Origin: an uncultured Methanobrevibacter sp. | Lineage (GTDB): Archaea > Methanobacteriota > Methanobacteria > Methanobacteriales > Methanobacteriaceae | DNA length: 20,276 bases | Reading direction: 5' to 3' | Assembly (NCBI RefSeq): GCF_900314695.1 | Contig: NZ_OMWD01000034.1 | Location: 1 to 20,276, forward strand | Shown here: in pieces, positions 1 through 7,973 of the stretch | Numbering within the stretch: the stretch's first letter is position 1 | Layout of the letters: each line of letters begins with the position of its first letter | Notes under the pieces: model-generated | What the model saw: the letters and a program-made list of their open reading frames with translations, nothing else | Database searches by the model: none | What the model was told of the DNA's origin: nothing | Position numbers and translations under genes: made by a program

Positions 1-80
1 ATTATCACATTCACCTTGTTTAATATTATCTAAATAAACCGCACCACCATTCTTAGCAGCAGTATTATTCACAAAGATAC
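1..80 (-). repeat. Exact tandem copy 1 (partner 367-446)
   Basis: These 80 bases are identical to 367-446 and may extend beyond the window edge. The spacing of 366 bp equals 122 codons, the module length seen throughout the adhesin-like gene. Perfect identity amid otherwise diverged modules suggests recent duplication or gene conversion. Confidence 0.9.
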
Positions 81-444
81 AATCATCAACCAAACCATTA
101 GATCCGGTCCAAATAACAGCACCACCTTCACCAGAACGACCATAAGTACCATTTACAATACCTAAAGCACGATTATCAGTGAAATTAGTTCCATTAATAG
201 TACCATTAGTACCATACCAGAACACAGCACCACCATTAGCACCAGCAACATTATTCACAAATTCAGAATCAACAATTGCACCATTTGTAGCACCTTCATG
301 CCAATCAATAGCACCACCATTAACACCAGCAGAGTTATTTTCAAAGCGAGAATTACTAAATGTAGTATTATCACATTCACCTTGTTTAATATTATCTAAA
401 TAAACCGCACCACCATTCTTAGCAGCAGTATTATTCACAAAGAT
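1..444 (-). pseudogene. Out-of-frame 3' continuation of the adhesin-like gene (partial, runs off window)
   Basis: Reading the minus strand in the frame whose codons end at position 1 gives 148 codons without a stop. They encode further beta-helix rungs of the same style as the gene upstream, with motifs such as FVNNTAAKNGGAVYLDN, NGGAIDWHEGATNG and GGAVFWYGTNGTI. There is no start codon or ribosome binding site, so this is not an independent gene. It is the rest of the adhesin-like protein, displaced by a frameshift near position 446. The first and last parts of this stretch are copies of each other (1-80 and 367-446). The true C terminus and any wall anchor lie outside the window. An assembly or sequencing error at the repeat is an alternative explanation for the broken frame. 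Confidence 0.75.
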
Positions 445-446
445 AC
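367..446 (-). repeat. Exact tandem copy 2 (partner 1-80), ending at the frameshift junction
   Basis: Identical to 1-80. After this block, copy 1 continues with 65 bases (81-145) that are missing here. Similarity then resumes between 146 onward and 447 onward. The missing 65 bases are not a multiple of three, which explains the frame break. Confidence 0.9.
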
Positions 447-3400
447 GTACCATTTACAATACCCAAAGCACGATTATCAGTGAAATTTGAACCGCTAATA
501 GTACCATTAGTACCATACCAGTAAACAGCACCACCATTAGCATCGGCAGTGTTATTTGTGAAGGTACAATTTAAAATTCTACCCTTAGTAGCTCCTTCGT
601 GCCAATCGATAGCACCACCATTAACTGAAGCGGAGTTATTTTCAAAATTACATCTAGCGAACTCACCATCATGTGAATTTTCTAAAAATACAGCTCCACC
701 CAATCCTTCCATAACTGTCAAATTGGTTACGGAATTGTGTGTGAAATTACTATCGAAAATATTGGTTACGTTACCTGCGATATATACCGCACCACCTTTT
801 ACAGCAGTGTTTTCATCAAATGTGGAATCTGAAATATTAACATTGTTACCTTCAATGTAAAATGCACCACCACCAATACTAGTATTTCCATATTTAGCAT
901 TAGCATGGTTATCTGTGAAATTACTTGAAGTTACATTAATGTCATGTCCTACAATGTAAATCGCTCCACCGGCAGTTTTTGAATTTTTCAAAACGTCCGG
1001 CAAATCATATTTCAGGTCATGAGTTGCATTGTTATTTTCAAATAGAGAATTTTTAATAACAGTATTCTCTCCAGCAATATAACCAGATCCACCTTTTATT
1101 GCGTGATTGTATGTGAAATTTGATTCATCTATTAAAGTAGATCCGCCTTCAAAGTAGAAAGCACCACCTTTAATTGCTTCATTATCCTTAAATGAGGAAT
1201 TGAATATGAAGTTGTCTGAACCGTTTACAGCAACAGCACCACCTAAACCACCGTTTTCATATTTAGCAACAGCAGTATTATTGATGAAAGTGGAATTAAT
1301 TATATTAACATCATCACCTTGGATTGCAACACCACCACCGAAAGTAGTGAGTTTGTCTAATTCTGTGCTTACTGAAAATCTTAAATCATGAGTTGCAGTA
1401 TTGTTATCTAATTCACAACCTAAAATTGTAGTATTAAATGCATTAATAAAGACTGCTCCACCTTGAATCGCACTATTGGATGTGAAATTAGTATAATTAA
1501 GGGAGTTTAAAACACCATTAACATATACAGCCCCACCTTTAATCGCCTGATTCAAATCAAAGCTGACATCAGTAATTTTAGTATCATAACCGTTTACAGC
1601 AACAGCACCACCAAGACCACCATCAGGATTGACTCCAATAGCATTGTTTTCAGAGAATAATAAATTATCCAATAAGGTGTTGTTACCTACAATATCAATA
1701 GCACCCCCTTCAGCAGGTACACTATCAAATATAGGATTTAAGTTGTAAGTTAGGTTATGTGTAGCATTATTGTACTTGAATTGTGAATTTACAACAGTTG
1801 TGTTAACACCATTAACATAAGCTGCACCACCTTTAATAGCTCTATTATATGTAAAGTTAGCATTATAAATAGTGGTATTAGTACCATCTACATATAGTGC
1901 ACCACCCATGATAGCTTCATTATCATTAAATATATTATCAGTAATATTTGTGTGATAACCATCAACAGCAATAGCACCACCAAGACCACCAGTAGGATTA
2001 GTACCTATAGCAGCATTATATGTAAAGTTATTATAAACTATAGTAGAATAATCACCACTAACAGCAATAGCACCACCTTTAGTATTTAAGTTAATTACTG
2101 AACTAGAATTGAAAGATAAATCATGTGTTGCATTATTATCATAGAATGTATTACCAGTAATGTTAGTATTAGCACCGTTAATGAATATTGAACCACCTTG
2201 AACAGCATTGTTTGTTGTGAAGTACATATCTTTTACAGTAGCATTAGCACCATCAACATATATAGCACCACCACGAACTGCTTCATTCAAAGTAAATTGG
2301 CCATCATATATTATAGTATTACCACCTTCTATAGCAATAGCACCACCAAGACCACCATCAATAGATCCTGAAGCAATATTTCTTCTGAAAGTATTATTAC
2401 CCATTACTGCCACATTATTACCATTGATATAGATACCACCACCCATAGTCTTAAGAGTTTCAGCACCAGGTTTGATTAAATCAATATCACGAGTGACAAG
2501 GTTGTCATCGAATGTTGAATTAGCCACCACAGTGTGTTGACCTTGAATATAGATAGCACCACCTTGAATAGCATTGTTTTCTTTTGCAGTGATTTTATCA
2601 AGAGATATATCATCACCTTTAATATAAACAGCACCACCTTGAACAGCAGTGTTATTGTACAGGTTTATATTTGAAGCGTCGACATTGTTACCCTCAATAT
2701 AAACACCACCACCTAATGTAGCATCGTTTTGTGTTAAATTAACATTGACAAAATTTGGATTTTGACCTAAGAGGTATAAAGCTCCACCAAAACCAGTTGT
2801 AAAACCAGTTGTAGAATAATTACCTTCAGCAACATTACTTTCAAAGGAAGTATCAAAAACGTTTACATTGTTACTTTTAACATACACAGCACCACCGGAA
2901 GTAACTTTAGAAGAATTATCACTAATTTTACTTCCCAGATTATGAGTTGCAGTGTTATTAGTAAATGTTGAGTTGTCTACAGTTGCATCATGACCCTCAA
3001 TATAAACTGCACCACCTTGAATAGCCTTATTTTCAACAAATTTTGAATCATATATACTAGCATTGAAACCTACAATTTGTATTGCTCCACCAACAGGTGC
3101 AGAATTATCTGTAAATTTACAGTTAGTAATATTTGAATAATTACCAATAATATATATTGCACCACCGGATTGATTTTGAGCAATATTATTTTCAAATCTA
3201 CAGTTTACAATTGTAGTATAATCGGCCACCATAGTTTCAGTACCTTCTTTATCTGTATGAATATCTATAGCTCCACCAAATTTTTCAGCGAAGTTATTGA
3301 TGAATGTACAGTTATCTATGTAATTATTAGGTCCAATAAAAGCAATAGCACCACCACCTCCAGCTCTATCCTTTTTCCAGACACTATATCCATAAGCTTT

Positions 3401-4477
3401 ATTTCCTATGAAGGTAGTATTATAAACTTTCATTGTACCCTTGTGACATTCAATAGCAGCACCATATCTTGCAGAGTTATTCTCCATATGACAATTGGAT
3501 ATAGTAACATTTTCTGCATTTACACATAAAGCTGCACCGTGTGTTGCATTGGTGTTATTGATAAATGTATTATTATCTATAACAGCACCATTACCTCCAA
3601 CTTTTAAACATAAACCTAATGAATTTGTATTAGAATTATTGATATTATTACAAGTTCCCTTATTGTTTTCAAACAGACTATTCTTAACTATGAAATTAGT
3701 CGCAGTCTTAGGGATATTTACTATAACTGAAGCAGTATTATTGGAGAATACACAATTTTCTATAGTAGCTCCATTAGAATTTTTAGAATTATAATTTATA
3801 ATATATGACTTCATATAAACAGTATTGTTTGCAAAAGTACAATTATAAAATGAAACTGCAGCATTAACAGCAAGCAAATGTCCTCTTCCACGTACCGGAT
3901 TAGAAGTTTTATTGGAATAAAAATAATGATTTACAAAATTAACACCAATAATTTTAGAATTTGCTCCAATATTAATCCTAGGTGTATCCTCTTCATACTT
4001 TAGATGATCATATTCAGAAAAGTCAAATGTAGCCTTTATACCATCAGTAGGATTATAACCTCCATAAATGGTAACACCACCTGGTATAGACAATTTTGAA
4101 AAAGGACCGCCATATGTCGAACCATTCAGGAAAATATTTTGCCCTGGCTGTGCATTCTGAAGTATAATCTGTAAATCACTCATTTTCTTATTATTTGAAG
4201 AATTGCCTAAAACATTATTCTCATTGGAAGCACCCAAAACACTACTTTTAGAGCTTACGCTAATACTGTTTTTAATGTCTGCAGAGTCATTCAACTCATC
4301 TTTTACATCATTAACTTGATTACTAATTGCATTATCAACTATTTGATTATTAACTGTATTAACATCATTAGTTTGTGTTAAATTAAAGTCATTATCATTT
4401 TCAAGCGCACAAGACGCCTGAATAGTAAACATAAGAATAACTATAGCCATTATCACGATTAACTTTTTGCCTTTCAT
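431..4477 (-). CDS. Giant secreted adhesin-like beta-helix protein, frameshifted at its 3' end
   Basis: The 1348-residue product starts with a basic end and a hydrophobic signal segment (about residues 5-25, ending ASCALE). An Asn/Ser-rich region follows to about residue 95, then more than a thousand residues of rungs of the form GGAIYIxGxNTxIxxSxFxxNxA. Such rungs are known from Chlamydia Pmp-type and NosD-like right-handed parallel beta-helices, and methanobacterial adhesin-like proteins carry many of them. Rungs are grouped into modules of about 122 residues marked by ATHDL or ATHNL. The start is supported by GGGGGTGA 8-9 bases before the ATG. The frame ends abruptly in YLCE at 431, but the rung pattern resumes in another frame down to base 1, so the protein is truncated by a frameshift rather than complete. 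Expected location is the cell surface, with attachment to other cells or particles inferred only from the family. No catalytic residues are seen. Confidence 0.85.
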   Translation of the reverse strand: MKGKKLIVIMAIVILMFTIQASCALENDNDFNLTQTNDVNTVNNQIVDNAISNQVNDVKDELNDSADIKNSISVSSKSSVLGASNENNVLGNSSNNKKMSDLQIILQNAQPGQNIFLNGSTYGGPFSKLSIPGGVTIYGGYNPTDGIKATFDFSEYDHLKYEEDTPRINIGANSKIIGVNFVNHYFYSNKTSNPVRGRGHLLAVNAAVSFYNCTFANNTVYMKSYIINYNSKNSNGATIENCVFSNNTASVIVNIPKTATNFIVKNSLFENNKGTCNNINNSNTNSLGLCLKVGGNGAVIDNNTFINNTNATHGAALCVNAENVTISNCHMENNSARYGAAIECHKGTMKVYNTTFIGNKAYGYSVWKKDRAGGGGAIAFIGPNNYIDNCTFINNFAEKFGGAIDIHTDKEGTETMVADYTTIVNCRFENNIAQNQSGGAIYIIGNYSNITNCKFTDNSAPVGGAIQIVGFNASIYDSKFVENKAIQGGAVYIEGHDATVDNSTFTNNTATHNLGSKISDNSSKVTSGGAVYVKSNNVNVFDTSFESNVAEGNYSTTGFTTGFGGALYLLGQNPNFVNVNLTQNDATLGGGVYIEGNNVDASNINLYNNTAVQGGAVYIKGDDISLDKITAKENNAIQGGAIYIQGQHTVVANSTFDDNLVTRDIDLIKPGAETLKTMGGGIYINGNNVAVMGNNTFRRNIASGSIDGGLGGAIAIEGGNTIIYDGQFTLNEAVRGGAIYVDGANATVKDMYFTTNNAVQGGSIFINGANTNITGNTFYDNNATHDLSFNSSSVINLNTKGGAIAVSGDYSTIVYNNFTYNAAIGTNPTGGLGGAIAVDGYHTNITDNIFNDNEAIMGGALYVDGTNTTIYNANFTYNRAIKGGAAYVNGVNTTVVNSQFKYNNATHNLTYNLNPIFDSVPAEGGAIDIVGNNTLLDNLLFSENNAIGVNPDGGLGGAVAVNGYDTKITDVSFDLNQAIKGGAVYVNGVLNSLNYTNFTSNSAIQGGAVFINAFNTTILGCELDNNTATHDLRFSVSTELDKLTTFGGGVAIQGDDVNIINSTFINNTAVAKYENGGLGGAVAVNGSDNFIFNSSFKDNEAIKGGAFYFEGGSTLIDESNFTYNHAIKGGSGYIAGENTVIKNSLFENNNATHDLKYDLPDVLKNSKTAGGAIYIVGHDINVTSSNFTDNHANAKYGNTSIGGGAFYIEGNNVNISDSTFDENTAVKGGAVYIAGNVTNIFDSNFTHNSVTNLTVMEGLGGAVFLENSHDGEFARCNFENNSASVNGGAIDWHEGATKGRILNCTFTNNTADANGGAVYWYGTNGTISGSNFTDNRALGIVNGTYLCE
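1010..2960 (-). repeat. Tandem modules of about 122-123 residues inside the adhesin-like gene
   Basis: The marker ATHDL/ATHNL recurs in the protein and its codons fall near 1013, 1382, 1751, 2119 and 2940. A diverged version (VTRDIDL) lies near 2487. The first five intervals are about 366-369 bp and the last is longer. Each module holds five beta-helix rungs, one of which always begins GGLGGA. The modules are diverged rather than identical. Confidence 0.8.
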
Positions 4478-4518
4478 TTTTCGTTTTCACCCCCTGGTCC
4501 AGTCAATTAATAAAAATT

Positions 4519-4546
4519 GAATAATCTCGGCAAACTAAGATTATTC
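4519..4546 (-). promoter_or_regulatory. Leader hairpin upstream of the adhesin-like gene
   Basis: Perfect 9-bp inverted repeat (GAATAATCT / AGATTATTC) with a 10-base loop. It is followed on the minus strand by AATTTTTATT, about 40 bases before the start codon. It could be an attenuator-like stem or a protein site. Function is inferred. Confidence 0.45.
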
Positions 4547-4583
4547 TTTTATATTTATATCATCCAACATATAAATAGTTTAG

Positions 4584-4594
4584 CATATATAAAA
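4584..4594 (-). promoter_or_regulatory. Putative TATA box of the adhesin-like gene
   Basis: On the minus strand the sequence TTTTATATATG fits an archaeal TATA box. Transcription would begin about 25 bases further on, near 4560, giving a leader of about 80 bases that contains the hairpin at 4519-4546. Inferred from pattern only. Confidence 0.4.
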
Positions 4595-4738
4595 CAAAAA
4601 ATAGACCATATATGAGTAAATAAAAGATTACATTATAACATCAACATCAATAATCCTATAAATTATTGAACAATTAACATTATATTGCAACTGTTAAAAA
4701 AAATCATTCATTTAATAAAAAATTAAATAAAAAGTTAA

Positions 4739-4777
4739 ATTAATGAATTTAATTTGTTCATCACCAATTAACAGATA
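4739..4777 (-). repeat. Copy of the 3' end of the choloylglycine hydrolase gene
   Basis: These 39 bases match 4856-4894 with one difference and encode YLLIGDEQIKFIN, against YLLISDEQIKFIN in the intact gene. Weaker similarity continues a few codons upstream (HDFV against KDLIN). The stop codon TAA of the gene is TTA in the copy. It is either a partial duplication or the remnant of a second hydrolase gene. Confidence 0.8.
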
Positions 4778-4821
4778 TACAAAATCATGAAATTATTAAA
4801 CAAATATTTATTACAACATTT

Positions 4822-4848
4822 AATAAATCATTTATTTAAAAAAAAAAA
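4822..4848 (-). terminator. Oligo-T terminator of the hydrolase operon
   Basis: Just after the hydrolase stop the minus strand carries a run of about eleven T. A near-palindrome follows, with AATAAAT and ATTTATT arms around one base. Oligo-T tracts are the usual archaeal termination signal. Confidence 0.5.
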
Positions 4849-4852
4849 GGTT

Positions 4853-5833
4853 TTAATTAATGAATTTAATTTGTTCATCACTAATTAACAGATAATTAAT
4901 CAAATCCTTTGAATTCAAATCCTCATTGGCCAAACTGACGGCAGTTATTTGCGAATTATTGTAGGTTCGGTAATATAAAATCCCATCATTGGTGTTGTAA
5001 CATGATGTGTAAATGGTATATTCAAACAAATCCGGATCATCGATGAATGTACAACCGTTCTGCTGCTCGACAGAGCCGAGAATATGGAAAAACTGGCCGA
5101 CACTACTTGCCTCATCTCCTGAAGAGTGTGAATTTGCCCGTGTAAATGCTACCTTTGCAAATCTTGAAGATGACGACAAATCTCCCGGAAGACCGATTGC
5201 ACCCATTCCCCTTGAATATTCATCCAAATCAATGCTTCCGCCAAAGGTATTTTCAGGATTTCTATTGGATAAGTTTCTATAATTATTTAAAGTGAATAGC
5301 TGTTTATCGAAAGTAGGATTATTGGTAAGGACACCTACAGGATTGTCATATATCTTCAATCCATCTTCCAACGGTTCAACCACAATGGATTTGCCGCTAT
5401 TGTCAGACAACATCCAATGAAGTGGAGATAATGGAAGTTCATCGGCAAAATTGATGTCAACAAGATTAATTTCACCAAGTAATTTTCGGGCTTCAAACAC
5501 CGTAGATGCACTGCTTAGTATATATGGAATCAACTCAAAAGGGGCAATATTAATCATATTATTTTCACAGTCATTATATACTGCATTACCTTCAAAGTTC
5601 AGTCCTGCAATAGACAATCCCTTTTCGTTGCATGCATCATAATATAGGGGATACTCATCAATGCCTGCGGCAATTCCGATTATGGCATAATGACTTTTAA
5701 CGTCATCGATTTTTCTGTATTTGAACTCATAATTTCGAGGAGTTATTGTTACCCGTTCATTATATGAAATCTCATAATCAAAATTGCGTCCAAAATAATG
5801 CTTATCTGTAATATAATTGCTTGCGGTACACAT
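4853..5833 (-). CDS. bsh: Choloylglycine hydrolase family enzyme, likely bile salt hydrolase
   Basis: This Ntn-hydrolase family cleaves the amide of conjugated bile acids (related members act on penicillin V or acyl-homoserine lactones). The family nucleophile is Cys2, exposed when Met1 is removed. The reading frame opens at 5848, but the Met five codons in (MCTASNY) places Cys at position 2 and sits after AGGTGA, so 5833 is the better start. In that numbering the expected active-site residues appear: Cys2, Arg16, Asp19, Asn79 (AGLNF), Asn172 (LTNNP) and Arg224 (SSSRF). Length is 326 residues, normal for the family. No signal peptide is seen, so it is probably cytoplasmic. It lies four bases after the NAMPT-like gene, whose TGA stop is inside the Shine-Dalgarno, so the two are likely translationally coupled. 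Bile salt substrate fits a gut methanogen but is inferred. Confidence 0.88.
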   Translation of the reverse strand: MCTASNYITDKHYFGRNFDYEISYNERVTITPRNYEFKYRKIDDVKSHYAIIGIAAGIDEYPLYYDACNEKGLSIAGLNFEGNAVYNDCENNMINIAPFELIPYILSSASTVFEARKLLGEINLVDINFADELPLSPLHWMLSDNSGKSIVVEPLEDGLKIYDNPVGVLTNNPTFDKQLFTLNNYRNLSNRNPENTFGGSIDLDEYSRGMGAIGLPGDLSSSSRFAKVAFTRANSHSSGDEASSVGQFFHILGSVEQQNGCTFIDDPDLFEYTIYTSCYNTNDGILYYRTYNNSQITAVSLANEDLNSKDLINYLLISDEQIKFIN

Positions 5834-5837
5834 ATTT

Positions 5838-7250
5838 TCACCTGCCAAAATTTGAATACATCAATGCTCTTGATTTAATTTCCCCAAAAGTATCCTCAAT
5901 CAACAAATCACCATTCTTAAATACAGTCTGAAGATAATCTTCACCGTCACTGTCTATTGAAACTGTTTTAAATGAATTGTTTTCATTGATTAATTTAAAC
6001 CTTCCTGTTTTTGACTTTTTACTTGAATCCAGAGGGTTTTTAAATATGTCATGCCATACTCCGTCCCTCAATTGTGCTGAACATTTGAATGCATTTCTTT
6101 GAGTGTCACGGGTTAGGGATGAGTGAAGACCGCCACCCATACCGAAGATAATATTTTGAGCGGCCCATCCGTTGGATTTCATTGCAAACAGTATATCCCT
6201 AATTTTGTGATAGTTCAAGCCGTCTCCCCACAAAAGGCCAATGTTCAAGTCAAAAACCTTGTATCCTTTATCTGTCAAATGGGAGCCGAAACCCTGTGAA
6301 AGCAGATTCAAACAGTCAATTGTTGTTGAAACAGGTTCTCCACTATCCGGTCTGAATACAACCTTATTGCCTTCACCATCAAGGAAATTTAAGATGGTCT
6401 CATTCAGTTCACTTCCTGACTTTCCGGCTTCGATTAAAAAATTCCTATAATCATATGAGTCAATTACTATGGATAGGATTCCTTCCCTTGCATTATCTAT
6501 AACATTCATAATCTGGTCAAATTCGCCTTCAGGACCAAGTGAAGTCATGACACTGTGTTCTGTTGCCTGAACTGAAAATCCATATAAGTTGGAATCGTTA
6601 TAATAATTTTCAGGAATTGTCAATGCAGGAATAGTGTCGGTACCCGAAAAACTGAGCAGATGGGCAGATCCGCAAAGCATTGATGATTCTGTTGATGTTG
6701 CTCCCCGATATCCGAAATCATGAAGCATGAAGTCCAGATTATCCTTTTGAGAACCTGTAACATCCAGATAAAAATTTGATAGTTTTCTGACTTCCGCAGA
6801 TAGTGTTGCAACAGTTGAAGGATACCAAACCTGAAGCAGAAGTGATTCAAGATAATTCACCAGCCAGTATGATTTCCTGTCAGTGTTTTCAACAGTCATC
6901 AAAACATTGCTGACGTCCACAGGTGTTCCTTCAGCAACTGCCTTGATTTCAATAGGAAGTTTACCATCATATTCATCAAGGATATACTCCCAGCCATCCT
7001 TGTTGAAAATGCCTTCCCCTATATGGGCTGATATGAGTTTATCCGCTTCATCAATTTTTTCCTGAGTTACTACAGAGCCTTTTAAATACTTTTTAATTAT
7101 ATACTGGAGTCCGTAAAAAATTGTTTTATTGAACTCAGCACCTACCCTGCTTTCAAGGTATGAATAAATCTTTTCAGTGCCTTTTGGGTAAAAATAGTGA
7201 TGAGTTACTTTATAACTATCAGTTAAAAGACAAATGTTGTTTTCAATCAT
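5838..7250 (-). CDS. nadV: Nicotinamide phosphoribosyltransferase (NAMPT/PBEF family)
   Basis: Converts nicotinamide and PRPP to nicotinamide mononucleotide, a one-step entry to NAD salvage, in the cytoplasm. The 470-residue length fits NAMPT. Hallmarks seen are TDSYKVTHHYFYP near the N terminus (Asp11, Tyr13), HDFGYRGATS (Phe179, Arg182) and GTDT (Asp205). Further on are ATEHS with the likely catalytic His232, FRPDSGEP (Arg300, Asp302), GLLWGDG and FGMGGGLHSSLTRDTQ. These match the human enzyme landmarks around nicotinamide and phosphoribose. The nicotinamide-contacting Asp205 favours NAMPT over nicotinate phosphoribosyltransferase. The start has AAGGGAT about six bases upstream. It is the first gene of an operon with the hydrolase gene, with no obvious metabolic link between them. 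Confidence 0.9.
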   Translation of the reverse strand: MIENNICLLTDSYKVTHHYFYPKGTEKIYSYLESRVGAEFNKTIFYGLQYIIKKYLKGSVVTQEKIDEADKLISAHIGEGIFNKDGWEYILDEYDGKLPIEIKAVAEGTPVDVSNVLMTVENTDRKSYWLVNYLESLLLQVWYPSTVATLSAEVRKLSNFYLDVTGSQKDNLDFMLHDFGYRGATSTESSMLCGSAHLLSFSGTDTIPALTIPENYYNDSNLYGFSVQATEHSVMTSLGPEGEFDQIMNVIDNAREGILSIVIDSYDYRNFLIEAGKSGSELNETILNFLDGEGNKVVFRPDSGEPVSTTIDCLNLLSQGFGSHLTDKGYKVFDLNIGLLWGDGLNYHKIRDILFAMKSNGWAAQNIIFGMGGGLHSSLTRDTQRNAFKCSAQLRDGVWHDIFKNPLDSSKKSKTGRFKLINENNSFKTVSIDSDGEDYLQTVFKNGDLLIEDTFGEIKSRALMYSNFGR

Positions 7251-7280
7251 AATATCCCTTTTAAATTGATATATGATTGT

Positions 7281-7296
7281 TATAAAATATAAATAT
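7281..7296 (-). promoter_or_regulatory. Putative TATA box for the NAMPT-hydrolase operon
   Basis: Minus strand ATATTTATATTTTATA lies about 35 bases before the start codon. Transcription would start near 7263 and leave a short leader that just includes the ribosome binding site. Pattern-based inference. Confidence 0.4.
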
Positions 7297-7300
7297 TGCT

Positions 7301-7326
7301 AAAAAAAAGAAAAAATAAGAAAAAAG
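7301..7326 (-). terminator. Oligo-T terminator of rubrerythrin 1
   Basis: Directly after the TAG stop the minus strand is CTTTTTTCTTATTTTTTC followed by eight T. This is a typical archaeal T-rich terminator without a strong stem. Confidence 0.55.
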
Positions 7327-7329
7327 AAT

Positions 7330-7875
7330 CTAGATGTAACTAGTATCCTGTTTTCTGAAGTGTGCTTGTGGGTGATCACATAATGGGCAAACTTCAGGAG
7401 CTTCCTTACCATAATGGATGTATCCACAATTGTTACATTTCCATGCGATTTCTTCGTCCTTTTTAAATACAGTGCCTGCTTTGATTTTGTCAGCTAATGC
7501 ATTGTATCTGTCTTCGTGTGCCTTTTCAGTGGCACCTGCAGCATCAAACAAATCTGCTATATCATCAAAGCCTTCTTCACGAGCAGTTTCAGCGAATTCC
7601 TTATACATTGAAGTCCATTCGAAGTTTTCACCTGCTGCAGCATCTGCGAGATTGCTTTCAGTGTCAGGGACTTTGCCGCCGTTCAATAATTTGAACCAGA
7701 TTTTTGCATGTTCTTTTTCATTGTCAGATGATTCTTGGAAAATCTCTTTTATTTCCACATAACCGTCCTTTTTAGCTTGAGAAGCATAAAATTCATATTT
7801 TACACGTGCTTGTGATTCACCGGCAAGTGCTGCTTTTAAATTTTCTTCGGTTTTTGTTCCTTTTAAATCTGCCAT
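7330..7875 (-). CDS. rbr: Rubrerythrin (diiron plus rubredoxin domain)
   Basis: Rubrerythrins reduce hydrogen peroxide with electrons from rubredoxin-type donors and protect anaerobes from oxygen. The 181-residue protein has the ferritin-like four-helix part (about 1-140), with iron ligands Glu20, Glu53 and His56 (NEKEH), Glu93 and Glu96 (YKEFAE), and Glu117 and His120 (EKAH). A C-terminal rubredoxin-like knuckle pair follows, CNNCGY and CPLCDH. Start MADLKG is preceded by GAGGT eight bases upstream. It lies about 95 bp after a close paralogue with the same domain order, so the pair arose by duplication. It may be read from its own promoter (TTTAAATA near 7912) or by read-through. The expected role is peroxide detoxification in the cytosol. 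Confidence 0.95.
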   Translation of the reverse strand: MADLKGTKTEENLKAALAGESQARVKYEFYASQAKKDGYVEIKEIFQESSDNEKEHAKIWFKLLNGGKVPDTESNLADAAAGENFEWTSMYKEFAETAREEGFDDIADLFDAAGATEKAHEDRYNALADKIKAGTVFKKDEEIAWKCNNCGYIHYGKEAPEVCPLCDHPQAHFRKQDTSYI

Positions 7876-7942
7876 AATATCAAACCTCTAAATTAAAATA
7901 TATTAAAAGACTATTTAAACATTTGGTGAGTAGTCAGTAACT

Positions 7943-7973
7943 AAAAAAAAATAAAAAAAAAAGTTAAGAACTT
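7943..7973 (-). terminator. Hairpin plus oligo-T terminator after rubrerythrin 2
   Basis: AAGTT/AACTT arms with a 3-base loop overlap the stop codon. On the minus strand they are followed by two T-runs of about ten and nine bases separated by one A. Confidence 0.6.

Larger units (their letters stand above)
4478..4852. other. Gene-free 375-bp spacer with adhesin promoter, leader hairpin and a copied hydrolase tail
   Basis: This very AT-rich spacer holds the inferred minus-strand promoter of the adhesin-like gene (TATA near 4584-4594). It also has a leader hairpin at 4519-4546, a second copy of the end of the neighbouring hydrolase gene (4739-4777), and the A/T-rich terminator of that gene (4822-4848). 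No further gene is seen. Confidence 0.7.

Noticed and set aside
179..860. Plus-strand open frames rich in APP and similar repeats across the adhesin gene
   Set aside because: They are antisense shadows of the GGA rungs (GGT-rich codons read backwards), with no ribosome binding site.
1..4477. Regularly spaced repeats as a CRISPR array
   Set aside because: The repeats are in-frame protein modules of 366-369 bp with diverged sequence, not short identical repeats with unique spacers.
7418..7762. Plus-strand frame opposite rubrerythrin 1 (and a similar one at 8054-8398)
   Set aside because: Both are mirror frames of the two paralogues and resemble each other only because the genes do.
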